From JBMNGO01 sp050949885 (GTDB lineage: Bacteria > Bacillota > Syntrophomonadia > Syntrophomonadales > Syntrophomonadaceae): a stretch of DNA of 64,000 bases. Below the pieces are notes generated by a model that saw only the letters and a program-made list of their open reading frames with translations, had not been told where the DNA came from and did not search any database. Of the stretch, positions 43,200 to 50,468 are shown in pieces (the first letter of the stretch is position 1; each line of letters opens with the position of its first letter). The stretch is taken from NCBI GenBank assembly GCA_050949885.1, contig JBMNGO010000007.1:62001-126000 (forward strand), given 5' to 3'. Position numbers and translations under genes: made by a program.

Positions 43200-43961
43200 A
43201 TGACAGAACTGACCGAAGATTATCTTAACCGCTACAGCCGGCAAATAATGCTTAATCAGATCGGCCAAGCAGGTCAGAAGAAGCTATTACAATCAAAGGT
43301 GCTCATCATAGGCACTGGGGGACTGGGTTCACCGGCAGCTTATTATCTGGCTGCAGCCGGGGTAGGGGAAATTGGCCTGGTGGACTATGATCGAGTAGAT
43401 ATGTCCAATCTCCAGCGTCAGATCCTGCATAATACAAAGAGGTTAGGCATGCTCAAGGTTGAATCAGCAAAAAAAACCCTGACTGATTTAAACCCGAGTA
43501 TTCGCATCAATACATATCCTATTCAGGTCGATCATGAGAATGTGGAAGAATTGTTAATTGCTTATGATTTAATCATTGCTGCAGTAGACAACTCTGCCTC
43601 TCGCTATCTAATTAATGATAGCTGTGTGCGGCTAAATAAATCGCTGGTGGTGGCCGGTGCTGCAGGCTTTGAAGGCCTGGTAATGGTGGTTTTGCCTGGG
43701 CAAGGGCCTTGTTACCGCTGTGTTTTCCCCGAGCCGCCCTCATTGGGAATCAAGAGCCCCAAAGAATTAGGAGTAGTTGGAACGATTCCCGGCATTATTG
43801 GCACCATTCAAGCCATGGAAACCATTAAACTGCTGTTGGGAGTGGGAGAGCCTCTTACTGGCCGCATGCTTATTTTTGATGGATTAGGGATGAGCATTCA
43901 GGAAATCAAGGTGTCAAAGAATCCAGCCTGTCCAATATGTGGGGATTCACTCCTAAAATAA
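43200..43961 (+). CDS. MoeB/ThiF/HesA-family adenylyltransferase
   Basis: A 253-residue E1-like enzyme that adenylates the C-terminal Gly of a MoaD/ThiS-type carrier. The ATP site is GTGGLGSPAAYYLAAAGVG with DYDRVDMSNLQRQ; the zinc pair is CYRC and CPIC. VVGTIPGIIGTIQAMETIKLLLG is the dimer/core region. The gene is 21 bp after the sigma-54 activator. The likely partner is the MoaD-like protein at 30044, whose gene is in the regulated operon, giving pterin-dithiolene sulfur for AOR. A ThiF role is possible but no thi genes are near. Confidence 0.9.
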   Translation: MTELTEDYLNRYSRQIMLNQIGQAGQKKLLQSKVLIIGTGGLGSPAAYYLAAAGVGEIGLVDYDRVDMSNLQRQILHNTKRLGMLKVESAKKTLTDLNPSIRINTYPIQVDHENVEELLIAYDLIIAAVDNSASRYLINDSCVRLNKSLVVAGAAGFEGLVMVVLPGQGPCYRCVFPEPPSLGIKSPKELGVVGTIPGIIGTIQAMETIKLLLGVGEPLTGRMLIFDGLGMSIQEIKVSKNPACPICGDSLLK

Positions 43962-44396
43962 CCTTATTCATACCGGTCTATCTAAATTTAAATTGGGGAT
44001 TATCCATCAGCTTGATAGAACACAGCCTCCAGTAATACTTGGAAAGGTGATAGGCCAGGGGTGGTTCCTTAGCAACCGGGTATTATTACCAGACCTTAGC
44101 ATTTGCCTGGGCAAATAATTTTAATTGACAGCATTTCCATCGTTGGGTTAAACTTTAACTAACTCCATGAGGGAGCAGCAGAATTATTTAGACATAATCG
44201 GAATAGGTGAAATATATACTTTAGTAGTATGGTGGGATAGCTTTAGTCTGACAATTTATTAAATGGTAGGAAGGCGAGTATGGTAGGAATAAGGAGCAGG
44301 GTCTTCTTCCTTTACGATTTAAAGGGAGTCTGCCTGTTCTTGATTCAACTCCTGCGGGAGTTTTTTTATTGCTCATAAATAAAAGGAGGAGAAACA
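43962..44396. other. Long leader before the TRAP transporter operon
   Basis: No ORF. The region holds several pairing elements (TAATAC...GTATTA around 44029-44093; CTCCATGAGGGAG near 44164) and near-repeats ATGGTGGGA/ATGGTAGGA at about 44228, 44262 and 44280. It ends in an intrinsic terminator 30 bp before the first gene. It may be an attenuator or riboswitch; I recognise no known class. Confidence 0.45.
44347..44367 (+). terminator. Terminator just upstream of the TRAP operon
   Basis: AACTCC (44347-44352), TGCG loop, GGAGTT (44357-44362) and a T-run to 44367. It lies between the leader and the ribosome site AAAAGGAGGAG. Confidence 0.75.
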
Positions 44397-45500
44397 GTGA
44401 AAGAAACAAAGTGTAGGTGTGGCAGGGTTAAAATGCCACAGGTAGGACGGTGGATACCCAGGTCATGTAGGATGGTTTTATCTGTACTATTAATCAGTAT
44501 TTTGGTGGTTAGTTCATCTGGTTGCTCTGATCAAGGAGGGCAGGACACAGTTGAATTAAAACTGGCCCATTTTTTCCCGGCCAATCACCCGGCTGAGAAA
44601 GAGCTGATTCAGCCCTGGGCCGCAGCCATCGAAGAGGCTACTCAGGGTAAAGTGAAGATTATCAGTTACCCCAACCAGACCTTATTATCAGCTGATACTA
44701 TTTATGAAGGAGTAGTAACCGGCGTTGCTGATATTGGTTTATCATGTTTTGCTTACACCCGGGGGCGGTTTCCCGTATTAGAGGTATTAGAGCTCCCCGG
44801 CATTATTTACGACAATTCCAAAGCTGCCAGCTATGTGGCATGGGAAACCATTAGACAAATCAACCCGGCTGAAATTCAGGATACCAAATTAATGATGGTG
44901 TTAACTACCGGCTCGGGGGATATTTTCACCAGGGAACCGGTAAGAAATCTGGCCGATCTAAAGGGCAAGGAAATAAGAGCAACGGGTTTGAGCGCCAGAA
45001 CCCTGGAAATCTTAGGAGCTACCCCGGTTGCTATGCCCCAGTCCGATGCTTATGAATCCCTGTCCAAAGGTGTAGTAAATGGGAATCTAGGGCCGGTGGA
45101 AGTCTTAAAGGGCTGGAAACAGGCTGAAGTAACCGATTATCTGACCAAGACCCCGTTCCTTTACAACACAGTATTCTTCGTAACCATGAATCTGGATAAA
45201 TGGAATTCACTGGATGCCGAAACCCAGAAGATTTTTGAGGATGCCAATAATCAATTTTTTGCCGAAGTAGCGTCCAGTTTATGGGATAAACAGAATGAAG
45301 AGGCCTTGGACTGGGCAGTAAAAGAACAAGGGATCGAAGTAATCTCCTTGTCTCCGGAGGAACAGGACCTGTGGATTGAAAAAGTAAAACCGGTCCAAGA
45401 GGAGTATGTGGCCAAAATGAATCAAAGCGGTATTAACGGTCAGGAAATCTTAGATACGGTAAAAAAATTGGCAACCGAATTTAACCAGCAGTTTCAATAG
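44397..45500 (+). CDS. TRAP transporter substrate-binding lipoprotein (DctP family)
   Basis: A 367-residue DctP-type binding protein from a GTG with AAAAGGAGGAG before it. A long positively charged N-terminus precedes the hydrophobic stretch LSVLLISILVVSSSGC with a lipobox. The domain shows LKLAHFFPANHPAEKEL, YPNQTLLSADTIYEGVVTGVADIGLS and DLKGKEIRATGLSARTLEILGATPVAMP, the classic fold with its conserved Arg (REP in TREPVRNL/GKEIRATG). It captures a carboxylate for the two membrane subunits that follow. The gene starts the three-gene operon. Confidence 0.94.
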   Translation: MKETKCRCGRVKMPQVGRWIPRSCRMVLSVLLISILVVSSSGCSDQGGQDTVELKLAHFFPANHPAEKELIQPWAAAIEEATQGKVKIISYPNQTLLSADTIYEGVVTGVADIGLSCFAYTRGRFPVLEVLELPGIIYDNSKAASYVAWETIRQINPAEIQDTKLMMVLTTGSGDIFTREPVRNLADLKGKEIRATGLSARTLEILGATPVAMPQSDAYESLSKGVVNGNLGPVEVLKGWKQAEVTDYLTKTPFLYNTVFFVTMNLDKWNSLDAETQKIFEDANNQFFAEVASSLWDKQNEEALDWAVKEQGIEVISLSPEEQDLWIEKVKPVQEEYVAKMNQSGINGQEILDTVKKLATEFNQQFQ

Positions 45501-45511
45501 GAGGAGCTATC

Positions 45512-46048
45512 ATGCAACAGTTTGAATCAAACGTACAAAAAATATGCCGCATCTTAGACAGAGTAGCTGGAATATGCATTTTTCTTACCATGCTCCTGGT
45601 AGTTGCCAATATTCTTCTGCGGGAGTGCTTTAACCGGCCTATTGTAGGAGCCTATGAGATGGTTTGCATGCTGACTGCTGCGGCCATTGGCCTGGCGGTA
45701 GCCCACTGTGCATTACAGGAAGGGCATATAGCAGTAGATTACCTGGTTAATATGCTGTCCGACGCCCAAAGGCGTTTGATTGCCGTTATAACCAACTTCT
45801 TAGGTTTTACTTTTTGGGCATTGGTCACCTTTTGTTTATTGCGCTATGGCATCAGCATGATTAATAACGGGATGGTTTCAGCGACTATGCAAATTCCCCT
45901 GGCGCCTTTCGTGTTCTTAATTGCCCTGGGTTTTCTGGTTCTCTGCCTGGTCCTATTCAGTAAAATGGGAGCCCTGATAGTGATTAAAGAAAAAAGTCTG
46001 GGTTGGGCACCTGATAAAATTAAGGCCTGGGCGAGGAGTGCACAATGA
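45512..46048 (+). CDS. TRAP transporter small permease (DctQ family)
   Basis: A 178-residue protein with four membrane helices. ICIFLTMLLVVANILLRECF followed by NRPIVGAYEMVCMLTAAAIG and ALQEGHIAVDYLVNMLSD are the DctQ consensus. It starts 11 bp after the binding protein with AGGAGGAG and overlaps the large subunit start by four bases (ATGA). It forms the membrane complex with the DctM subunit. Confidence 0.93.
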   Translation: MQQFESNVQKICRILDRVAGICIFLTMLLVVANILLRECFNRPIVGAYEMVCMLTAAAIGLAVAHCALQEGHIAVDYLVNMLSDAQRRLIAVITNFLGFTFWALVTFCLLRYGISMINNGMVSATMQIPLAPFVFLIALGFLVLCLVLFSKMGALIVIKEKSLGWAPDKIKAWARSAQ

Positions 46049-47355
46049 GTCCTTTAGCCGTAGGTGTGATTGGAATTATAGCTTTTTTCGGCCTACTGTT
46101 GGCTAGGATGCCCATTGCTTATGCTATGGCTCTGGTGGGTTTTGCGGGGTTCAGCTTTTTGACCTCCTTTTCTGCCGGATTAAGCATGGTAGCTGGTGAA
46201 ATCTACTCAACTTTTTCTTCATATTCTTTGAGTGTTATAGCTATGTTTGTGTGGATGGGGTTTCTGGCCTACCAATCAGGGATCGGCTCCCGGATGTATG
46301 TTTTGGCTTACAAGCTTATCGGCCATTGGCCTGGCGGGCTGGCTATAGCCACCCAGGTAGCTTGTGCGGTTTTTGGGGCTATATGCGGGTCCAATACTGC
46401 CACAGCAGCAACTATGGGAGCTATCGCCATGCCGGAAATGAAAAAATACCATTATGACGACTCCCTGGCCTCCGCCAGTGTGGCCGCCGGAGGGGTCCTG
46501 GGAGTATTGATTCCTCCCAGCGTAATTTTTATTGTTTACGGTATTGCCACTGAACAATCGGTGGGTAAGCTATTTCTGGCAGGCATCTTACCCGGCCTGC
46601 TTCTAATGATGCTATATATTGCTGTAATAATTTTTCTGACCTTAAAGAGCAGGCAATTGGGGCCGGCCGGACCTCGGGCCACCTGGGGTGAACGTATTAG
46701 GGCTCTGAAAGGCGGTCTTTTAGAAGCCCTGGCAGTATTTGCCCTGTCAATGGGCGGGCTGTTTAAGGGATGGTTTACCCCTACCGAAGCAGGTGCAGTT
46801 GGAGCGGCTGGTGTAATGGCAGTTGCCTTAGTGAGCAGAAGCCTGAAATGGGAAGGTATTAAGAATTCTCTAATAGATACAACGAAAACGACTGCCATGA
46901 TTATGCTGATAGTGGCGGGAGCTATGATTTTCGGACGTTTTATAGCTATTAGCCGGATTCCTTTTGAACTGGCCACCTGGGCCGGGCAAATTCCACTGCC
47001 TCCCAGTGCTGCAGTAGGTTTGATCCTGCTTATCTGTCTGATACTGGGATGCTTTATTGATGCCCTGGCCTTGGTGTTGTTAACGGTTCCCATATTCTAT
47101 CCGGTGGTGGTTGATACTTTAGGATATGATCCCATTTGGTTCGGTGTAATAGTGGTGCTGGTAGTTGCCATGGGAGTAATTACCCCCCCGGTGGGCATGA
47201 ACGTTTTTGTTATAAAAGGAGTGGTTCCCGATATACCATTAGAAGTAATTTATAAGGGCATCTGGCCCTTTCTCCTGGTCATAATGATTGCTATAGGCAT
47301 ACTGATGGTATTTCCCGGTATAGCCACCTTTTTACCCGCTCTCTTGATGCCTTGA
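46045..47355 (+). CDS. TRAP transporter large permease (DctM family)
   Basis: A 436-residue permease with about twelve membrane helices. Characteristic stretches are AVFGAICGSNTATAATMGAIAMPEM, SAAAGG-like SASVAAGGVLGVLIPPSVIFIVYG, TEAGAVGAAGVMAVAL, and LGCFIDALALVLLTVPIFYPV with VITPPVGMNVFVIKGV near the end. It carries out Na+-dependent import with DctPQ. No gene follows in the operon. Which organic acid is carried cannot be decided. Confidence 0.95.
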   Translation: MSPLAVGVIGIIAFFGLLLARMPIAYAMALVGFAGFSFLTSFSAGLSMVAGEIYSTFSSYSLSVIAMFVWMGFLAYQSGIGSRMYVLAYKLIGHWPGGLAIATQVACAVFGAICGSNTATAATMGAIAMPEMKKYHYDDSLASASVAAGGVLGVLIPPSVIFIVYGIATEQSVGKLFLAGILPGLLLMMLYIAVIIFLTLKSRQLGPAGPRATWGERIRALKGGLLEALAVFALSMGGLFKGWFTPTEAGAVGAAGVMAVALVSRSLKWEGIKNSLIDTTKTTAMIMLIVAGAMIFGRFIAISRIPFELATWAGQIPLPPSAAVGLILLICLILGCFIDALALVLLTVPIFYPVVVDTLGYDPIWFGVIVVLVVAMGVITPPVGMNVFVIKGVVPDIPLEVIYKGIWPFLLVIMIAIGILMVFPGIATFLPALLMP

Positions 47356-47781
47356 CGCTGTTACAGGGGTACGTCAAGCTGTATAAAAACTATTTCCCCA
47401 AATGTTTTCGTCCCACTTAGGGTTTTTCATTGGTGTGTTTAGGGATTAGCCTTAAAAAACCCTCTGTTTTTTTATAGTATCTCTCTACTTAAGTAAATTG
47501 GCTTCATAATTTTTTGACTTTTCATACAGTCTGACGTTCTTACTGTAACACTGGTGTTAAATTTAGAACGTCCCCCTGGACGCAAGTGGGCACGGTTCTT
47601 GACTTGCATGATAACCTGACTAAGCATCTTAAAAGGCCCGGCTTGATCCCGGGGTTTTTTATTTGCGTGCAAAACAGTAAAAATAAAGACAATTATTAGC
47701 CAAATATCTTATTATATAAAAATGGACCTAATTAAACATAAATTAACGTAAGAGAAAAGTAACGTTCGGGAGGAATGACTT
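47356..47781. other. Intergenic region with a terminator
   Basis: A 426-bp stretch between the TRAP operon and the Gate-domain pair. AGGGTTTTT near 47417 could pair with AAAAACCCT near 47455 before TTTTTTT. The hairpin at 47637-47660 is listed. No ORF is supported. Confidence 0.45.
47637..47660 (+). terminator. Probable terminator
   Basis: CCCGG (47637-47641) with CCGGG (47649-47653), loop of seven, followed by GTTTTTT. Confidence 0.55.
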
Positions 47782-48198
47782 ATTATTGCGGCGATAAAAA
47801 GGGGAGCAAGCAAAGGCCTCAATGTTACTATGGAAATTGGGGTAAAGGTTGTTCTGCCGGTTTACATAATAATGACCCTTTTCAGTCATACTTCAGGTTT
47901 TGAAGCGGTTTCCCGTTTTATGACCCCGGTTATGGGTTTTGTAGGCCTTCCGGGAGAGGCTGCCCTGCCCCTTTCCCTGGCGACTTTGGTAAATGTTTAT
48001 GCAGGTATCGGAGCTATACTTCCTCTGGGATTCAATACCAAGGAACTGACAATTGTAGCTGCCATGGTATTGTTTGCTCATGAACTTCCCATAGAAACGG
48101 CAATTAATAAAAAGACGGGGAGCCCCGTACTATGGCTGGTAGCTGTCAGGGTGTTTTTCGCCTTGGCAGCAGGTTGGCTGATAAATATGGTAATGTAG
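47782..48198 (+). CDS. Nucleoside-recognition (Gate) domain membrane protein, first of a pair
   Basis: A membrane protein of the nucleoside recognition/Gate family, as in the SpmA/SpmB and YjiH groups. Sequence: VKVVLPVYIIMTLFSHTSGF, FMTPVMGFVGLPGEAALPLSLATLVNVYAGIGA, then TGSPVLWLVAVRVFFALAAGWLI. The only in-frame ATG (47830) lacks a ribosome site. GGGAGG lies eight bases before an ATT at 47782, in frame with sequence IIAAIKRGASKGLNVT that looks like the usual charged N-terminus of such proteins. I therefore extend it to 47782 with a rare ATT start, which needs proof; otherwise 47830-48198 (122 residues). It is coupled with the next gene. Confidence 0.72.
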   Translation: MIAAIKRGASKGLNVTMEIGVKVVLPVYIIMTLFSHTSGFEAVSRFMTPVMGFVGLPGEAALPLSLATLVNVYAGIGAILPLGFNTKELTIVAAMVLFAHELPIETAINKKTGSPVLWLVAVRVFFALAAGWLINMVM

Positions 48199-48206
48199 GA
48201 GGACCC

Positions 48207-48701
48207 ATGATAAGTTTGCTTTTGGATACCCTTAAAAACAGCTTAATCCTTTTAGCTGAGCTGGCTGTAATATTTATTCTGATAATGGTTTTGCTGGAGG
48301 TACTGAAGCATCTGAACATAATCTCCCGGGTAACCAGTTTGTTAACCCCCTTTTCCCGGTTTTTAGGCATATCTTCTGAAGCCAACCTTCCCTTGCTAAC
48401 CGGGAGCGTTTTTGGTATTAGTTACTCAGGAGCCATAATAATTGACTCAGCCACCAGTGGAAAAATGTCATGGGAAGATATTTATATAATCAACCTATTC
48501 CTGGTAGTGTGCCATGGCTTGGTAGAAGATACTCTGGTTTGGGCAGCCATTGGTGCTCAGGTTATTCCCATACAGCTGGCCAGGATAGCTGTAGCTATAC
48601 TTCTCTGCTACTTTGGTTCCAGAGCTCTTAAAAGAATTTCCAGGCCTGAAGGGGATATGGCACAAATGCTGCCGAATAATTCATATAAGTTAAAAGAGTA
48701 G
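48207..48701 (+). CDS. Nucleoside-recognition (Gate) domain membrane protein, second of a pair
   Basis: A 164-residue membrane protein from the ATG at 48207, with TAGGAGGACC overlapping the preceding stop region. The Gate-like segment is FSRFLGISSEANLPLLTGSVFGISYSGAIIIDSATSG (given here as its characteristic run), with LFLVVCHGLVEDTLVWAAIGAQV, as in other paired Gate proteins. The two genes are adjacent and probably make a heteromeric membrane unit. Function unknown; spore-related SpmAB is one analogy. Its 3' end overlaps by 12 bp the small SOS-controlled gene on the other strand. Confidence 0.85.
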   Translation: MISLLLDTLKNSLILLAELAVIFILIMVLLEVLKHLNIISRVTSLLTPFSRFLGISSEANLPLLTGSVFGISYSGAIIIDSATSGKMSWEDIYIINLFLVVCHGLVEDTLVWAAIGAQVIPIQLARIAVAILLCYFGSRALKRISRPEGDMAQMLPNNSYKLKE

Positions 48702-48797
48702 AAAAACGCTAACAGAGAACAGGTACATAATGATGGTGGTACAGCTTACCAAGAAAAATGTCCTTGCCAATTCTCTGGCTGAAAAGTTTTCGAACAT
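48690..48797 (-). CDS. LexA-box-controlled 35-residue membrane miniprotein
   Basis: On the minus strand AAGGGGG lies seven bases before an ATG that opens 35 codons (MFENFSARELARTFFLVSCT, then TIIMYLFSVSVFLLF, stop TAA). The product has an N-terminal amphipathic or charged segment and one hydrophobic span. Its promoter (TTGACA, 17 bp, TAAAAT at 48842-48870 on the minus strand) contains one LexA box and is followed by a second. That promoter layout marks it as a DNA-damage-induced gene. By analogy with SidA, YneA or TisB, it could inhibit division or act on the membrane; no homologue is recognised. Confidence 0.7.
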   Translation of the reverse strand: MFENFSARELARTFFLVSCTTIIMYLFSVSVFLLF

Positions 48798-48821
48798 AAT
48801 TAAACCCCCTTATGCTAACTG

Positions 48822-48835
48822 CGAACATTTGTTCT
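48822..48835 (-). promoter_or_regulatory. LexA (SOS) box 1
   Basis: Minus strand AGAACAAATGTTCG: a perfect GAAC-N4-GTTC palindrome of the Firmicute LexA type. It lies just downstream of the -10 of the promoter of the 35-residue gene. Confidence 0.75.
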
Positions 48836-48841
48836 ACCAAT

Positions 48842-48870
48842 ATTTTATAAAGGGAACATATGTTTGTCAA
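48842..48870 (-). promoter_or_regulatory. Sigma-A promoter overlapped by LexA box
   Basis: On the minus strand TTGACA (48870-48865), a 17-bp spacer and TAAAAT (48847-48842). The second LexA box fills the spacer. Confidence 0.75.
48853..48866 (-). promoter_or_regulatory. LexA (SOS) box 2
   Basis: Plus strand GGAACATATGTTTG fits GAAC-N4-GTTY with the typical ATAT centre. It sits between -35 and -10 of the minus-strand promoter. Confidence 0.78.
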
Positions 48871-48957
48871 CAATTTATAATTATTCCGCTAGTATTATGG
48901 AAAACATAGAAATGGTCAGGCCGGTTTTAATACTTACACCGTGATAGGGAGCACAAA

Positions 48958-49731
48958 ATGAATTCATTCCTGATAGTATTAATAGGTGCAGTCACCGGAG
49001 TAATAAGCGCCGTGTTGGGAGTAGGGGGAGCAGTTATAATGCTTCCGGCTACCCAGTATTTGATGGGGTTAGATCTGGTGATGTCTATTGGCACTACCCT
49101 TTTTGCTGTTATCTTTACTTCCATCTCGGGTGCTTTAGGACATTTGCGCAGAGGAAATATTAAACCCAGGATGGCGGCCTTACTGGGAACCGGAGGGATA
49201 ACCGGTGTTCTCCTGGGTTCCTATGTCTTTAAGGAATATTTTAGTAAACATGTCTTTTTGTTGGAATTGCTGCTGGGAACCCTATTTTTTTTCATGGCCC
49301 TGCGTATGGGGAAGGAATCAGTGAGTGCCTGGAAAACCAGAAATAATAAAAATAATGACCTGCCTGCCAGTAAAAAAATGCCTGATTATATGGCAATTGG
49401 TGTTGGGTTGTTAACTGGTACCATAACAGGTATTCTGGGACTGGGGGGCGGGTTTTTGATGGTACCGGCGCTTATCTGGTTTTTTGCTGTTGCTCCCTAT
49501 GAAGCGGTGGGAACTACCTTGCTGGCCATGGTGCCTATTGCTCTTTTTGGAGGTTTGGCTAAAGTATACCATGGCTATGTGGATTTAACGGTTGGAGTTT
49601 TACTGGGCTTGGGAGCTATTGGCGGGACCCAGCTGGGGGCTTACATCAGCACCCGCATTAAACCGTATGTATTTAAATTGTTTTTCACTGTAATTTTTAG
49701 TTATCTAACCATAAACTATCTCCTATTATGA
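48958..49731 (+). CDS. TauE/SafE family anion exporter
   Basis: A 257-residue TauE/SafE (formerly DUF81) membrane protein with about eight helices in two repeats. Each repeat begins with the family pattern: GAVTGVISAVLGVGGAVIMLP and GLLTGTITGILGLGGGFLMVP (last residues of each repeat run on). Members export or import sulfite, sulfoacetate or other sulfur anions. The next gene is a rhomboid protease; no sulfur genes are in sight. AGGGAGC precedes the ATG. Confidence 0.92.
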   Translation: MNSFLIVLIGAVTGVISAVLGVGGAVIMLPATQYLMGLDLVMSIGTTLFAVIFTSISGALGHLRRGNIKPRMAALLGTGGITGVLLGSYVFKEYFSKHVFLLELLLGTLFFFMALRMGKESVSAWKTRNNKNNDLPASKKMPDYMAIGVGLLTGTITGILGLGGGFLMVPALIWFFAVAPYEAVGTTLLAMVPIALFGGLAKVYHGYVDLTVGVLLGLGAIGGTQLGAYISTRIKPYVFKLFFTVIFSYLTINYLLL

Positions 49732-49802
49732 CCAGTGATCAGGAGGAGTAAGTTTCTTCGCCCTTCGTAATGAAATTGGGCACAAAAATTGGAGGTGAGC
49801 AA

Positions 49803-50468
49803 TTGATACCTTTAAGAGATAGTCAACCCAGTGAGCATTATCCGATAATCACCGTTTCCCTGATTATTATTAATTTTGTTGTTTTCCTGATGGAAGTCTC
49901 CATGGGCGTGGAAGGGATGCAGGAACTAGCCTATTATTTTGGGATGGTGCCTGCTTATCAGAGTGTTCCAGGGCATACGGCGGGCCATATCACTTTTATT
50001 ACTTCCACATTTCTACATGGAAGCTGGATGCATTTGATTGGGAATATGTGGGTATTATGGCTTTTCGGAGATAATGTTGAAGATAGAATGGGAAAACTAC
50101 GTTTTTTGGCCTTTTACCTAATAGGAGGAGTTGCGGCTGGTCTAACCCATTATTATATTAACCCTGATTCAACCACACCGGTGGTGGGGGCATCGGGAGC
50201 TGTGGCTGGTGTAATGGGCGCATATTTCTTGATGTTCAGACATGCCAAAGTTTTGACTTTTGTGCCGCCGTTTTTTATATTGAATTTCCCCGCCTGGATT
50301 TATCTGGGATTATGGGCTTTATCACAGTTCTGGTGCGGTACTATTGGGCTTATTGAATCAAACGCCTGCGGCCCCATTGCATTCTGGGCGCATATTGGCG
50401 GGTTTCTTACTGGTATGGTTATCTACCGCTTTTTCTTAACCCGCCGTGAGCATTATCCTTTATACTAG
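49803..50468 (+). CDS. Rhomboid family intramembrane serine protease
   Basis: A 221-residue rhomboid from a TTG at 49803 (GGAGGTGAG four bases upstream); an earlier ATG at 49770 is less well placed. Six membrane helices. The catalytic Ser is in VVGASGAVAGVMGAYF and the His is in FWAHIGGFLTG. The helix-1 loop TFLHGSWMHLIGNMWVLWLFGD is the family signature. It cleaves membrane-protein segments near the outer face. The gene overlaps the 3' end of the convergent gene at 50460 by 9 bp. Confidence 0.93.
   Translation: MIPLRDSQPSEHYPIITVSLIIINFVVFLMEVSMGVEGMQELAYYFGMVPAYQSVPGHTAGHITFITSTFLHGSWMHLIGNMWVLWLFGDNVEDRMGKLRFLAFYLIGGVAAGLTHYYINPDSTTPVVGASGAVAGVMGAYFLMFRHAKVLTFVPPFFILNFPAWIYLGLWALSQFWCGTIGLIESNACGPIAFWAHIGGFLTGMVIYRFFLTRREHYPLY

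Noticed and set aside
44056..44080. T-box-like string AGGGGTGGTTCC in the TRAP leader
   Set aside because: It differs from the T-box core AGGGTGGNACCGCG at key positions and no specifier arm is visible.
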